Positions 24,204 through 31,780 of a stretch of 64,000 nt of DNA are shown here, in pieces. The notes under the pieces are model-generated. The model did no database searches. It had not been told where the DNA came from and saw only the letters and a list, made by a program, of their open reading frames with translations. The position numbers and the translations under genes are program-made. The DNA lies in contig JACKAF010000002.1 of NCBI GenBank assembly GCA_020635235.1, positions 248,001 through 312,000 of the forward strand. Direction: 5' to 3'. The stretch's first letter is position 1. Every line of letters starts with the position of its first letter. Origin of the DNA: Pseudobdellovibrionaceae bacterium (GTDB taxonomy: Bacteria > Bdellovibrionota > FAC87 > UBA2466 > JACKAF01).

Positions 24204-24693
24204 TTTGATTCAGTTGCTTGCAACCGATTATTTGAGTTTTGGTGACCACATTGTCGCGACCGATAGTCCCGTGTGGTTGTATTACTTTACGGCCGCCTTT
24301 GCGCTCGCAGTTTTAGAGATATTTATTCCGGGCTTTGTTTTGCTCCCGCTTGGGCTCGCCGTTGCGCTTACGGGCGTCAGTGCGCTTTTTACGTCGATGC
24401 TGGAGATCCACCTTGTGGTACTGGTACTCAGTACAATCGCAGTTTTTTGGCTTTCCAAAAAATATGTCCATACAGGGAAGCGGGAAAAAGGGACGGCGAC
24501 CAATGTCGACGATTTGATTGGCAAGGTGGCCGTTGTCGAAGAAGAGATTAGCGACGCGAAAAATACAGGCTATGTGCGTCTGTATGGGACGAGCTGGCGA
24601 GCTGTCAGCGTTTACGACGACTGCATCCCCGTCGGTAGCAAAGTTTTCATAGAGAAGGTCAGCGGAAACAAACTTGTCGTGAGTACGACCTAG
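24190..24693 (+). CDS. NfeD-like membrane protein
   Basis: The protein is 167 aa. It has two or three membrane helices (about residues 28-52 and 56-90), then a C-terminal OB-fold-like beta domain (Leu-Ile-Gly-Lys-Val-Ala-Val-Val, Gly-Tyr-Val-Arg-Leu-Tyr-Gly-Thr-Ser-Trp-Arg-Ala-Val-Ser, Gly-Ser-Lys-Val). This is the NfeDb architecture of the partners of SPFH/stomatin-like proteins in membrane microdomains. GTG 24190 has GGGGAG 6 bases upstream. The stop lies 12 bases before the SPFH gene, matching the conserved nfeD-SPFH pair. Confidence 0.85.
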   Translation: MTSVSLIQLLATDYLSFGDHIVATDSPVWLYYFTAAFALAVLEIFIPGFVLLPLGLAVALTGVSALFTSMLEIHLVVLVLSTIAVFWLSKKYVHTGKREKGTATNVDDLIGKVAVVEEEISDAKNTGYVRLYGTSWRAVSVYDDCIPVGSKVFIEKVSGNKLVVSTT

Positions 24694-24705
24694 CTGGAGG
24701 AAAAA

Positions 24706-25719
24706 ATGGGATTGATATTACTTGGTGCACTTGGATTGTGCGCAGTTGTCTTGTTGGTGAGTAGCATTAAGATTGTGAAGCAAAGCGAGTGCGTGATTAT
24801 CGAGCGCTTGGGCCGGTACCACGGGACTCTCAGCAGTGGTTTCAACGTGATTCTCCCCTTTGTGGATCAGCCGCGCGGGATTTTTTGGGTTTTTGACGGC
24901 ATAGCGGTCCATTGCAATCACATCGATTTGCGCGAAACGGTGCTCGATGTACCGGAGCAGGCCGTGATTACGCGTGACAACGTTTCGATTCGAATTGATG
25001 CGCTTTTGTATATTCAGATTATGGATGCCAAGAAAGCGACGTATGAGATTTCGAATTTACCCATCGCTGTCGGGCAGCTTGCGCAGACCTCTTTGCGTAA
25101 CGTGATTGGCGAGATGGATTTGGATCAGACGCTTACCTCGCGCGACATCATCAACGCGAAGTTGAAGACGATTCTCGATGAGGCCACCGATAAGTGGGGC
25201 ACTAAGGTGAACCGGGTGGAGTTGAAGAATATTACGCCCCCTCGTGAGATTCAGGTCGCGATGGAAAAGCAGATGCAGGCCGAGCGCGAACGCCGCGCGA
25301 AGGTGCTGGATGCCGAAGGTGACAAGCAGGCGCGCATCATGCGGTCGCAGGGTATGAAGGAAGAGCAGATCAACCTCGCGGATGGCCACAAGGAATCCCA
25401 GATTCGCCGCGCACAGGGTGAAGCGGAGGCCATCAAGCAGGTGGCCGATGCGACCAAGCAGGCGATGAACGAGATTAAGTCCGCGGTGGGTGAGTCTGAG
25501 CTGACGACCCAGTACCTGCTCGCTTCTAAATATATCGAGGCCTTCTCCAACTTTGTTCAACGAGATGGGGACAAGGTCTTTATCCCTTACGAAGCGAGTA
25601 CGGCGCTCTCCAGTCTAGGCAGTATCAAAGAGATCCTGGCCGGAGGCGCGCCTGCAAAGCGGACGCGTTCGTCTTCTAATGCTTCGGGATCGGAGCAGCA
25701 GGTCGGACGGCTGCAGTAA
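24706..25719 (+). CDS. SPFH/Band 7 (stomatin-like, slipin) protein
   Basis: The protein is 337 aa. One N-terminal membrane helix (residues ~2-20) is followed by a Band 7 domain (Glu-Cys-Val-Ile-Ile-Glu-Arg-Leu-Gly-Arg-Tyr, Leu-Pro-Phe-Val-Asp, Val-Ile-Thr-Arg-Asp-Asn-Val, about residues 25-180). Next is an Ala/Glu/Arg-rich coiled coil (Arg-Arg-Ala-Lys-Val-Leu-Asp-Ala-Glu-Gly-Asp-Lys-Gln, Ala-Gln-Gly-Glu-Ala-Glu-Ala, about 185-255). Oligomers of these proteins build inner-membrane scaffolds and often regulate proteases or membrane fluidity. Strong ribosome site TGGAGG before ATG 24706. A terminator follows. Confidence 0.9.
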   Translation: MGLILLGALGLCAVVLLVSSIKIVKQSECVIIERLGRYHGTLSSGFNVILPFVDQPRGIFWVFDGIAVHCNHIDLRETVLDVPEQAVITRDNVSIRIDALLYIQIMDAKKATYEISNLPIAVGQLAQTSLRNVIGEMDLDQTLTSRDIINAKLKTILDEATDKWGTKVNRVELKNITPPREIQVAMEKQMQAERERRAKVLDAEGDKQARIMRSQGMKEEQINLADGHKESQIRRAQGEAEAIKQVADATKQAMNEIKSAVGESELTTQYLLASKYIEAFSNFVQRDGDKVFIPYEASTALSSLGSIKEILAGGAPAKRTRSSSNASGSEQQVGRLQ

Positions 25720-25740
25720 ATTAAATTACAATCGCAAACT

Positions 25741-25776
25741 GAGCCGGTGCCCTTTACGGTGCCGGCTCTTTTTTTA
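25741..25776 (+). terminator. Rho-independent terminator overlapping the convergent gene end
   Basis: GAGCCGG (25741-25747) pairs with CCGGCTC (about 25761-25768), followed by seven or eight T. It terminates the SPFH transcript. The right arm and T-run encode the last residues of the convergent minus-strand lipoprotein (stop at 25754), so that gene has no spare sequence at its end. Confidence 0.8.
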
Positions 25777-26392
25777 GGGAGCGGAGATCTATTGCGATGG
25801 TAGCGATGTTTACCTCCCAGTAGACACCGCTTTGCTTGGAAGCGACTCGCGCCGTGAGAATTCCGGAATACTGCCGGCCGACTTCCAACATCATCGGGGC
25901 GAAGGTTACTTTGGCGAGTGTCGAACCCAGCGCGTAAGTGAGCGAAGAGGATCGGCGGAGGGCGTCCAAGGCTAAGTCAGATTTTGGCGTGAAAAGATAG
26001 CCCGTAGGGACGGTGTCCGTGCTGTTTGGTTCGAGGCGACGGACGATAAATTGCCATTCTACTTCCCAACTCTCAGGGGATAGTCCATTGCTCGAGAACG
26101 CAAACGAGACTTTGGGGTACACGCTGATGTCGATGTTATCACCTTGATCCTTTCGTGATAGGACCACGTCCAGGTTTTCATACTTCGGACGGTATAATTC
26201 TTCTGCGTCCCCGGTGTTGAAGTTTGTGTTTAAGATCTGGCTTTCTTCTGCGAGGCTCACCGCGCTCAATGAGGCGTGGTTGAAATAGATTTCTTCAGTG
26301 GAACGGCGCTGGCAGGAGCTTGATATTAAGGCAAGGATGAGCAGCAGAAAATTTGTGAATGTCCGTGCTCGAATGTGCTCGAGAAAATACAT
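25754..26392 (-). CDS. Lipoprotein, paralogue of the protein at 32771-33340
   Basis: The protein is 212 aa with a signal peptide and lipobox (Leu-Ile-Ser-Ser-Ser-Cys, about residues 22-27). Just after the Cys it has Thr-Glu-Glu-Ile-Tyr-Phe-Asn-His-Ala-Ser-Leu-Ser-Ala-Val-Ser-Leu, and at the end Val-Asn-Ile-Ala-Thr-Ile-Ala-Ile-Asp-Leu-Arg-Ser-Leu. The gene at 32771 shares both blocks (Tyr-Asn-His-Pro-Ser-Leu-Tyr-Ser-Val-Ser-Leu; Val-Ala-Thr-Ile-Thr-Ile-Asp-Leu-Arg-Ser-Leu) and the central Trp-Glu-Val/Ala strand. The two are therefore diverged copies in the two arms around the sigma-54 activator. The beta-rich body suggests a surface or periplasmic binding domain. It has its own sigma-54-type promoter. 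Confidence 0.7.
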   Translation of the reverse strand: MYFLEHIRARTFTNFLLLILALISSSCQRRSTEEIYFNHASLSAVSLAEESQILNTNFNTGDAEELYRPKYENLDVVLSRKDQGDNIDISVYPKVSFAFSSNGLSPESWEVEWQFIVRRLEPNSTDTVPTGYLFTPKSDLALDALRRSSSLTYALGSTLAKVTFAPMMLEVGRQYSGILTARVASKQSGVYWEVNIATIAIDLRSLKKEPAP

Positions 26393-26432
26393 CCCGAAAC
26401 AGGCCCTCCATTTGCCCCTCGGCGAGCTATCA

Positions 26433-26447
26433 GCAAGTAAGATGCCA
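26433..26447 (-). promoter_or_regulatory. Sigma-54 promoter of the 26392 lipoprotein
   Basis: The minus strand reads TGGCATC-TTAC-TTGC, with GG at 26446-26445 and GC at 26434-26433, spacing 10. Predicted transcription start is about 30 bases before ATG 26392. A TGCCA-N5-TGGCA inverted repeat lies about 65-80 bases further upstream, near 26511-26526. Confidence 0.72.
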
Positions 26448-26546
26448 AGCTAATCACCGCGAAACACCGCACGCGAGACGCCTGTCAATCAACCCGCGCT
26501 CAATACCGCTGCCAGAAAATGGCACCTGCTACGAGTAAGGGAGCCA

Positions 26547-27329
26547 CTATTCGCCAAGGGCCGAGCATACGGCTGGCATCTCGACCTCCTGCTCGAATTT
26601 GCAAGATTCTACTAGCCGACGCAGATTTGACTCATAAATGTCGTTAGCTGCCTGGCTAGTCTTGCAAATAACGCTCACGCTCTTTCCGTTTCTAAGAATC
26701 TTTACCGCCAGACGTGTCTGATGTGTCTTCATCAGGACCGAACGTAGCAGTTTCACACTGTCCACTCTCTTTCCTGCCACGTGAGTGATCACATCCGCTT
26801 TTCGTAGCGGTCCTCCTACACCTACACGGGTGATGAGTAGCCCACCCCTGAAGTCCCGAGTCGCCGGGGAGACGAACTCGGAACCCAGAGGAGTGACCGT
26901 GGGTGAGGGAGTAAGCGAACGGAAATTTCGCGTGCAACTAAACTCGATTTTGATGCGCGGGATCTTCACAAGCATGGGGTAGGAATAGACGTGCGGCGTT
27001 TTGTCCTGCAGAACCGTGCTGGCGTAAAGGTTTGAAGTCGAGTAGACGTGGCTATAGATCTCCTCGGTGCTCTCGTCAGAATAGCTGTGGAAATAGGCTG
27101 CCTTTTCCCCAAGCTCATAGCAGTAATCAATTGCCGCAATCTGAGCGAAATTCCTCGCCGTGGAGAGTTTCGTATACATATCGCCGTGGTAGGTGCTTAG
27201 GAACACCTTATCCTTAACGTGCCCAATCCCGATCCTCTGCGCATACTGCACGGGGGGTAAACTGGTACAGCCCCCAAGTATGATCATGAGCTTAAGCAAA
27301 ACAAAAACAATAAATAGACGTTTATACAT
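26547..27329 (-). CDS. Lipoprotein with PDZ-like domain
   Basis: The protein is 260 aa. It has a signal peptide with lipobox Ile-Leu-Gly-Gly-Cys (about residues 17-21). The middle is Tyr/Ser-rich. A PDZ-like region follows (about 150-225): Gly-Gly-Leu-Leu-Ile-Thr-Arg-Val-Gly, Gly-Gly-Pro-Leu-Arg-Lys-Ala-Asp-Val-Ile-Thr-His-Val-Ala-Gly-Lys-Arg-Val-Asp-Ser, then Leu-Ala-Val-Lys-Ile-Leu-Arg-Asn-Gly-Lys. PDZ domains bind C-terminal peptides of exported proteins. No protease domain is present, so an adaptor or sensor role is likely. It begins 3 bases after the kinase stop, so it is the last gene of the 28474-26547 unit. Confidence 0.68.
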   Translation of the reverse strand: MYKRLFIVFVLLKLMIILGGCTSLPPVQYAQRIGIGHVKDKVFLSTYHGDMYTKLSTARNFAQIAAIDYCYELGEKAAYFHSYSDESTEEIYSHVYSTSNLYASTVLQDKTPHVYSYPMLVKIPRIKIEFSCTRNFRSLTPSPTVTPLGSEFVSPATRDFRGGLLITRVGVGGPLRKADVITHVAGKRVDSVKLLRSVLMKTHQTRLAVKILRNGKSVSVICKTSQAANDIYESNLRRLVESCKFEQEVEMPAVCSALGE

Positions 27330-27332
27330 TTG

Positions 27333-28001
27333 TTATCTCCGTTGGTTTGAAAGTGGCAGTTCCAAAATTATGCTGGTGCCGTGGTTTTCAGATGCGATCC
27401 TGAGGCTGCCCTTCCAGCCTAGAGCAATGCTCTTGGCGGAAAGTAACCCGAGCCCGTGTCCCCCCTTTTTGGTGGAGTAGGGGATTCCCTTTTCGTAGTT
27501 TCTGAGTGCGATTTGCGGCATTCCGGGGCCGTTATCTGTGATCGTAACGACTACCCGAGGGCCATGACAGGTAAGGGAAACCCAGACCTCTCCTGGTTTG
27601 TCGGCGGCCGCATCAAAAGCGTTTGTTAGCAAGTTGGAGATCACACATTCAAAAACCAGAGGTTCCACATGACAGCGAACTGTAAAAGGAAGATCCGGTA
27701 GATTTAGATTCAGTTTGTTGTTTGGCTTCGCCTTTCTCGCGATTAATTGTTCCCGAACCACTGCCTTCAAAAGCGGAGCGATGGCGACGGGCTTAATCGG
27801 TGGTGTTGGATTTCGCAAAGCCTCCGGGCAATCAAGAAGTTGTTCGACGAGCAGTTGCATGCGATGCAGCGCTTGGTTTGCGATGATGCGCTCCTCCTCT
27901 CCGAGATTTTGTTCTTGATTGAGAAGTAGGCCTAGTGAAGCGAGCGGTGAAAGCATATCGTGGGCGAGCTGGCGCGTCTTTTGTTGCGAAGAAGGTTTCA
28001 T
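27333..28001 (-). CDS. Small soluble histidine kinase
   Basis: The protein is 222 aa, with no membrane segment and no sensor domain. HisKA starts at once (Leu-Ala-His14-Asp-Met-Leu-Ser-Pro-Leu). The HATPase has N box Asn-Leu-Leu-Thr-Asn-Ala-Phe-Asp-Ala, G1 Asp-Asn-Gly-Pro-Gly-Met and G2 Gly-His-Gly-Leu-Gly-Leu, so it is a minimal complete kinase. Its signal must come from a partner; the exported protein upstream (4-base overlap) and the PDZ lipoprotein downstream are candidates but lie across the membrane. The sigma-54 activator encoded divergently at 28953 is the likely phosphate acceptor, shared with the membrane kinase at 30329. Confidence 0.82.
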   Translation of the reverse strand: MKPSSQQKTRQLAHDMLSPLASLGLLLNQEQNLGEEERIIANQALHRMQLLVEQLLDCPEALRNPTPPIKPVAIAPLLKAVVREQLIARKAKPNNKLNLNLPDLPFTVRCHVEPLVFECVISNLLTNAFDAAADKPGEVWVSLTCHGPRVVVTITDNGPGMPQIALRNYEKGIPYSTKKGGHGLGLLSAKSIALGWKGSLRIASENHGTSIILELPLSNQRR

Positions 28002-28474
28002 TCTGCCACCCGACTTCCTGAAACAGCCGTCAGGCCCGAAGAGTAGTTCTTGATATCCCGCTCCAATTGTTCGAGTGGCTCGCCTGAGCCTTCGTTCCAG
28101 CTCGATGCGTAGAGCATCTGCGGCAAGGAGTCGGAAAGACTAAACGGTCGGGAAAGGCGCTTCTGCTGATTAGCAACGATTTGATACTGTGTTCCGTCTG
28201 GTGCGTAGAGAAGTGTGAGCGTGTTGCAGACCGATCTCTTTCCGCAAGAATCTTCCCCGGGGCGCCCCCTTTTCGCACGGATGCCACGCGCACTTAGAAG
28301 ATTCTGAATCTTTGCGAAGAGTCGGCGATTTACGGCTTCGTCCTCAGACGGAGAGAGGTTAAAGCCGACTGGAGCCACTTGCGCGCTCATGACGCTTACG
28401 TCGACCGTGATGGCTCTTGCCGGACTTGCCGCAAGCCAAAAAGGAATAACCACAAATAGAGATTTCCAAATCAT
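27998..28474 (-). CDS. Exported protein of unknown function
   Basis: The protein is 158 aa. It has a signal peptide (Ile-Trp-Lys-Ser-Leu-Phe-Val-Val-Ile-Pro-Phe-Trp-Leu-Ala-Ala, cleavage near Ala-Arg-Ala) and an alpha/beta mature domain with one Cys pair (Asp-Ser-Cys, Val-Cys). ATG 28474 is chosen because GGGGG lies 8 bases upstream; a TTG at 28486 would be upstream of that site. It is the first gene of the three-gene unit exported protein, soluble kinase, PDZ lipoprotein. Regulation is from an excellent sigma-54 promoter 56 bases upstream. Family unknown. Confidence 0.62.
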   Translation of the reverse strand: MIWKSLFVVIPFWLAASPARAITVDVSVMSAQVAPVGFNLSPSEDEAVNRRLFAKIQNLLSARGIRAKRGRPGEDSCGKRSVCNTLTLLYAPDGTQYQIVANQQKRLSRPFSLSDSLPQMLYASSWNEGSGEPLEQLERDIKNYSSGLTAVSGSRVAE

Positions 28475-28529
28475 TAATACCCCCAAGTTTATTGAATGCT
28501 GGTGGACTAGCTGCTTGCCCCCGTACTGA

Positions 28530-28544
28530 GCAACGGCTGTGCCA
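28530..28544 (-). promoter_or_regulatory. Sigma-54 promoter of the 28474-26547 unit
   Basis: The minus strand reads TGGCACA-GCCG-TTGC, with GG at 28543-28542 and GC at 28531-28530, spacing 10. It is a near-consensus element, divergent from the promoter at 28893. Confidence 0.75.
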
Positions 28545-28762
28545 TTGGGCAGGGAAAAGCTAAGGGCCTGAAATCACAGTGGGTAGATTTTGAGAGTGAC
28601 TCTTTCCGGCGGAAAGGAGCGAGGACCCACTGGTGTTCTCGGCTGCTGCATCCGATGGAATTTGGCGGAGTTATCCTTTGCGTGAACCAAGATTTCTGAC
28701 GACTGGCGAAGCTGGTTCAGAAAGCTAAGCACTTGAGACCAAAGAGAGTATCGCCTTCGGCG

Positions 28763-28821
28763 TGGACCAAAATTGGCAGGCACAACGGTCCAAAGGTCAA
28801 ATTTGGTCCAGTTTTGGTCCA
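28763..28821. promoter_or_regulatory. TTTGGTCCA cluster, candidate binding sites of the local activator
   Basis: TGGACCAAAA at 28763-28772, GGTCCAAAGG at 28787-28796, TTTGGTCCA at 28802-28810 and TTTTGGTCCA at 28812-28821. The first and third form an inverted repeat. The cluster lies 73-130 bases upstream of one sigma-54 promoter and about 220-280 bases from the other, the usual range for enhancer sites. The rest of the 478-base gap 28475-28952 shows no gene. Confidence 0.55.
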
Positions 28822-28892
28822 GCGCTTAATTGTCACTCTCGCTAGGTACCCTAGCTTACTCATTTTTCTCAAAGACCCCGGAGGCGCGTGTT

Positions 28893-28907
28893 TGGCATTC
28901 CAATTGC
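28893..28907 (+). promoter_or_regulatory. Sigma-54 promoter of the activator/kinase unit
   Basis: TGGCATT-CCAA-TTGC, with GG at 28894-28895 and GC at 28906-28907, spacing 10. Predicted start near 28919, 34 bases before ATG 28953. The gene it drives is itself a sigma-54 activator, so autoregulation is likely. Confidence 0.72.
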
Positions 28908-28952
28908 TCTATCGGGGCGGCAACGCCCTTAGGCGTTTGGGCTGGTGGGGAA

Positions 28953-30332
28953 ATGACTGAGAAGCCAAAAGTATTGTTTGTGGATGACCAGTGGGAAGAT
29001 GTGTACCACCACATCATTTATCTGAGGGCTCATGGTTTTGAAGTAGAAGTCGTGGATTCTGGCGAGAAAGCCATCAATCTTGTGCGCCCTTCGGCCTCCG
29101 ATTTCGGGGTTATCTTTCTTGACTACCGGATGCGCGGACTCGATGGGGGGCAAACCCTAGTGCGCCTGAAAGAGCTTAACCCGCGCGCCCAAGTCTTTTT
29201 CCTTTCTTCAGATCAAACACGCGAAGCGATTAAGGTCGCCATGCGTGGCGGCGCTAAGGACTTCATCGATAAGTCGGCATCGCGCGAAGAGGTGCTTCAG
29301 ATAGCGCGAAAGTGGATTGTGCTCTACGAAAATGAGAGCCGGTCTGTGGAAGGAAGTGGTGGTTCGGCGGATAACCGGGAAGCGATTTCACAAATAGGAA
29401 TGGTAGGTGAATCCCCGGCACTTGCAGCGGTAGCCCACAAAGTGGGTTTATACCGGCAAACACGAGAGCCGGTGCTTATTGTCGGGGAGCGCGGAACGGG
29501 AAAAGAACTCATCGCGCGTGCCCTGCATCAGGGAAGCGGGCAATTCTTGGCGGTGAACTGTGCGGGTTTTCAAAACAGCACGGATTTGATGCGCAAGGCC
29601 CTGTTCGGCGTAAAGAAGGGCTCCTACACCGGAGCGGTAAAAGATGAGCCCGGGATTTTCCGCGCCGCAGGTCGTGGAACTGTTTTTCTCGATGAGCTTC
29701 ACACTCTGAGCCCAGCGGCTCAGGCTGTACTTTTGCGTGCGCTTCAAGAGCATACCGTTCGACCCGTAGAGGACGAGCGTGAGTACCCGTTTTTTTGCAG
29801 AGTAGTCGCAGCGACCCAGCCGGGAATTTACCAGATGATGGAGCGTGGGTTTTTCTCTCCGGATCTCTACGATCGTATCCGCGTTGGACTGATTGAAGTG
29901 CCAACGCTTGCGAACCGGAGAGAAGATATTTTGCCCCTGGTGTTGCACGTGGCACGGCGATTCGCGGAAGATCACCAAAGAGATCAAAAAAAGTTTGTCG
30001 CTTCTACTATCCGTTATCTTGAGCACTACGCGTGGCCCGGTAACGTGCGCGAGCTCCAGTCCGAGATAAAGCGCCTTTGTATTGAAGTTACCTCTGATAC
30101 TATTTTGCCGGAACATCTGCCATCGAAGTTCTTTGCGGATGTCGAAGCCGCCGAGAGGCGTCCTTCATTGAGAAAGGCGCCGCGATCCCGAAAACAGATA
30201 ATCGAGCACTACCTCATCGAGCTGGGGTACTCGGAGCGTGCAACGGCGGCAGCGTTGAAGGTTCCCTACACCTCCTTTCGGCGTGAGCTGAAGCGGCTCG
30301 GAATACAGCACGCAGGAAAGAGGAAAGCATGA
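28953..30332 (+). CDS. NtrC-type sigma-54-dependent response regulator
   Basis: The protein is 459 aa. The receiver domain (residues ~5-120) has Asp11/Asp12, phospho-acceptor Asp57 and Lys107. The AAA+ domain (about 150-380) has Walker A Gly-Glu-Arg-Gly-Thr-Gly-Lys-Glu (178-185), the sigma-54 contact loop as Gly-Ser-Tyr-Thr-Gly-Ala (223-228, a variant of GAFTGA) and Walker B Val-Phe-Leu-Asp-Glu (244-248). The C-terminal helix-turn-helix (about 415-455) is Fis-like (Arg-Ala-Thr-Ala-Ala-Ala-Leu-Lys-Val then Arg-Arg-Glu-Leu-Lys-Arg-Leu-Gly). ATG 28953 follows GGTGGGGA. It overlaps the kinase gene by 4 bases. It probably binds the TTTGGTCCA cluster upstream and drives both divergent arms. Confidence 0.92.
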   Translation: MTEKPKVLFVDDQWEDVYHHIIYLRAHGFEVEVVDSGEKAINLVRPSASDFGVIFLDYRMRGLDGGQTLVRLKELNPRAQVFFLSSDQTREAIKVAMRGGAKDFIDKSASREEVLQIARKWIVLYENESRSVEGSGGSADNREAISQIGMVGESPALAAVAHKVGLYRQTREPVLIVGERGTGKELIARALHQGSGQFLAVNCAGFQNSTDLMRKALFGVKKGSYTGAVKDEPGIFRAAGRGTVFLDELHTLSPAAQAVLLRALQEHTVRPVEDEREYPFFCRVVAATQPGIYQMMERGFFSPDLYDRIRVGLIEVPTLANRREDILPLVLHVARRFAEDHQRDQKKFVASTIRYLEHYAWPGNVRELQSEIKRLCIEVTSDTILPEHLPSKFFADVEAAERRPSLRKAPRSRKQIIEHYLIELGYSERATAAALKVPYTSFRRELKRLGIQHAGKRKA

Positions 30333-31780
30333 GCCGCTATTCGAAATGGTTGTCTCCGCTTTTCTTTGTTCTAGGGATTAGCGTTGTTTCGATCAGTTTT
30401 TATCACAGTGCTGGCGATGGACTAAGACAGTATGAAACGATGCATCTGAAGTCTATTTCGCGAGAAATCAGAGAGATTGTTCGAGCAAAGCAGCTAGAGC
30501 TAGAAACAAAGCTCTCGACGTATACAACAAAGCAGTTTTTGCCGGATGCAGCTTCCGCGGCGTTTAACGCGCACAAACCGGGGCCTTTGAATGAACTCTT
30601 GGGGAAGCTTCAATCCGAAGCGGGAGTGGATCTCGCGGCGATGAGCGATCCCGTAAGTGGTGAGCCTATCTGCGGCCGCAAGCTCCTTTTTGTGACTCCC
30701 ACCTTCAGACTAAATCAGACCGGTGCGGCATTTTTCCCGGTAGAGGGATCCCCTTTTCTTCTCGCCCATGCGCCGGTGAAGCTGTACGGCGTTCCAGAAG
30801 GCGTGCTGATTCTGGGTTACGATCTAAACGAGACTGTTTCTGCCGAGATTCGCGCGGCCACCGGCGCCGCCGTGATGTTTTCTTTTGATCCACCCGAAGA
30901 CGGCGCGGCCGAGAATCTGGAGATAGTTACGGCCGACGGAAAAGAAACCCGCGTCTACCTTGAGAAAGACACCCGCTTTGTCAACGAGGTGCGCTCACGC
31001 TCTGAGCTTCTATTTATGGTTGCACTAGGGCTTTCGCTCTTCCTTTTATCCTATATTTTTTATCGTACCCACCAAGGTACCGTCGAATTCGCCAAAGGCT
31101 ATGCGCGGGCTGCTGATGAAGTGCTGCACGATTTACGAGGTCCCAGCAATGCGCTAAAGGAGTTGCTCCCGCTGCTCATAGAAAGCCGCGATCCAGAACT
31201 ATTGGAGGTGGCAAAGTCGCGCGTTGAAAGAATCGAGGCCATCACGGACTCTCTCGCCAAGCGTAAGCGCGAGCACGAAACTCTTTTGCCGAGTTTTACG
31301 AAGTCACTCCAAAAAGACCGGATTGATTTGCGGGAGATAGTGGAAAAACAGGTTCAGGAAAGCCGGATGCGGTTCACGGATGTTGCATTTTCTATTGAGG
31401 ACTCAGAGCCGGTTTTTATCGCAGGTGAAAAGCTGACGCTTGAACGGGTTTTGTCAAACCTCGTTTCAAATGCCGCGGAGTCTGTGGCGGAGACAGAAAA
31501 CAAGTTTGTGTCGGTTGCAATCTCAAATCGAAACAGAAAGCTGCAGCTAACGGTCGCTGATACCGGTGCTGGAATTTCGGCTAAGGTTCTTCCCCACGTG
31601 TTTGAACGTGGGTTTACACACGGGAAAAATGGCGGGCATGGCATTGGGCTTGCGTATGTCAAAGATGCGGTTACGGGCCTAGGTGGCACTGTTGAGATTG
31701 TCTCTTCACCTGGCGAGGGAACTACGGTTTTGGTGGAGTTTCCAGCTGTCAATTCCGCGAACGAGGCTGAGAATGTCTAG
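30329..31780 (+). CDS. Membrane sensor histidine kinase
   Basis: The protein is 483 aa. Membrane helices at residues ~9-28 and ~228-250 enclose a periplasmic sensor of about 200 residues (CHASE/Cache-like alpha-beta pattern, including Ile-Cys-Gly-Arg-Lys). The HisKA motif is Leu-His-Asp-Leu-Arg-Gly-Pro-Ser. The HATPase has Asn-Leu-Val-Ser-Asn-Ala-Ala-Glu-Ser, Asp-Thr-Gly-Ala-Gly-Ile and Gly-Gly-His-Gly-Ile-Gly-Leu, so it looks active. It is coupled by 4-base overlap to the sigma-54 activator, its obvious partner, and by 8 bases to the exported protein gene downstream. Confidence 0.88.
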   Translation: MSRYSKWLSPLFFVLGISVVSISFYHSAGDGLRQYETMHLKSISREIREIVRAKQLELETKLSTYTTKQFLPDAASAAFNAHKPGPLNELLGKLQSEAGVDLAAMSDPVSGEPICGRKLLFVTPTFRLNQTGAAFFPVEGSPFLLAHAPVKLYGVPEGVLILGYDLNETVSAEIRAATGAAVMFSFDPPEDGAAENLEIVTADGKETRVYLEKDTRFVNEVRSRSELLFMVALGLSLFLLSYIFYRTHQGTVEFAKGYARAADEVLHDLRGPSNALKELLPLLIESRDPELLEVAKSRVERIEAITDSLAKRKREHETLLPSFTKSLQKDRIDLREIVEKQVQESRMRFTDVAFSIEDSEPVFIAGEKLTLERVLSNLVSNAAESVAETENKFVSVAISNRNRKLQLTVADTGAGISAKVLPHVFERGFTHGKNGGHGIGLAYVKDAVTGLGGTVEIVSSPGEGTTVLVEFPAVNSANEAENV

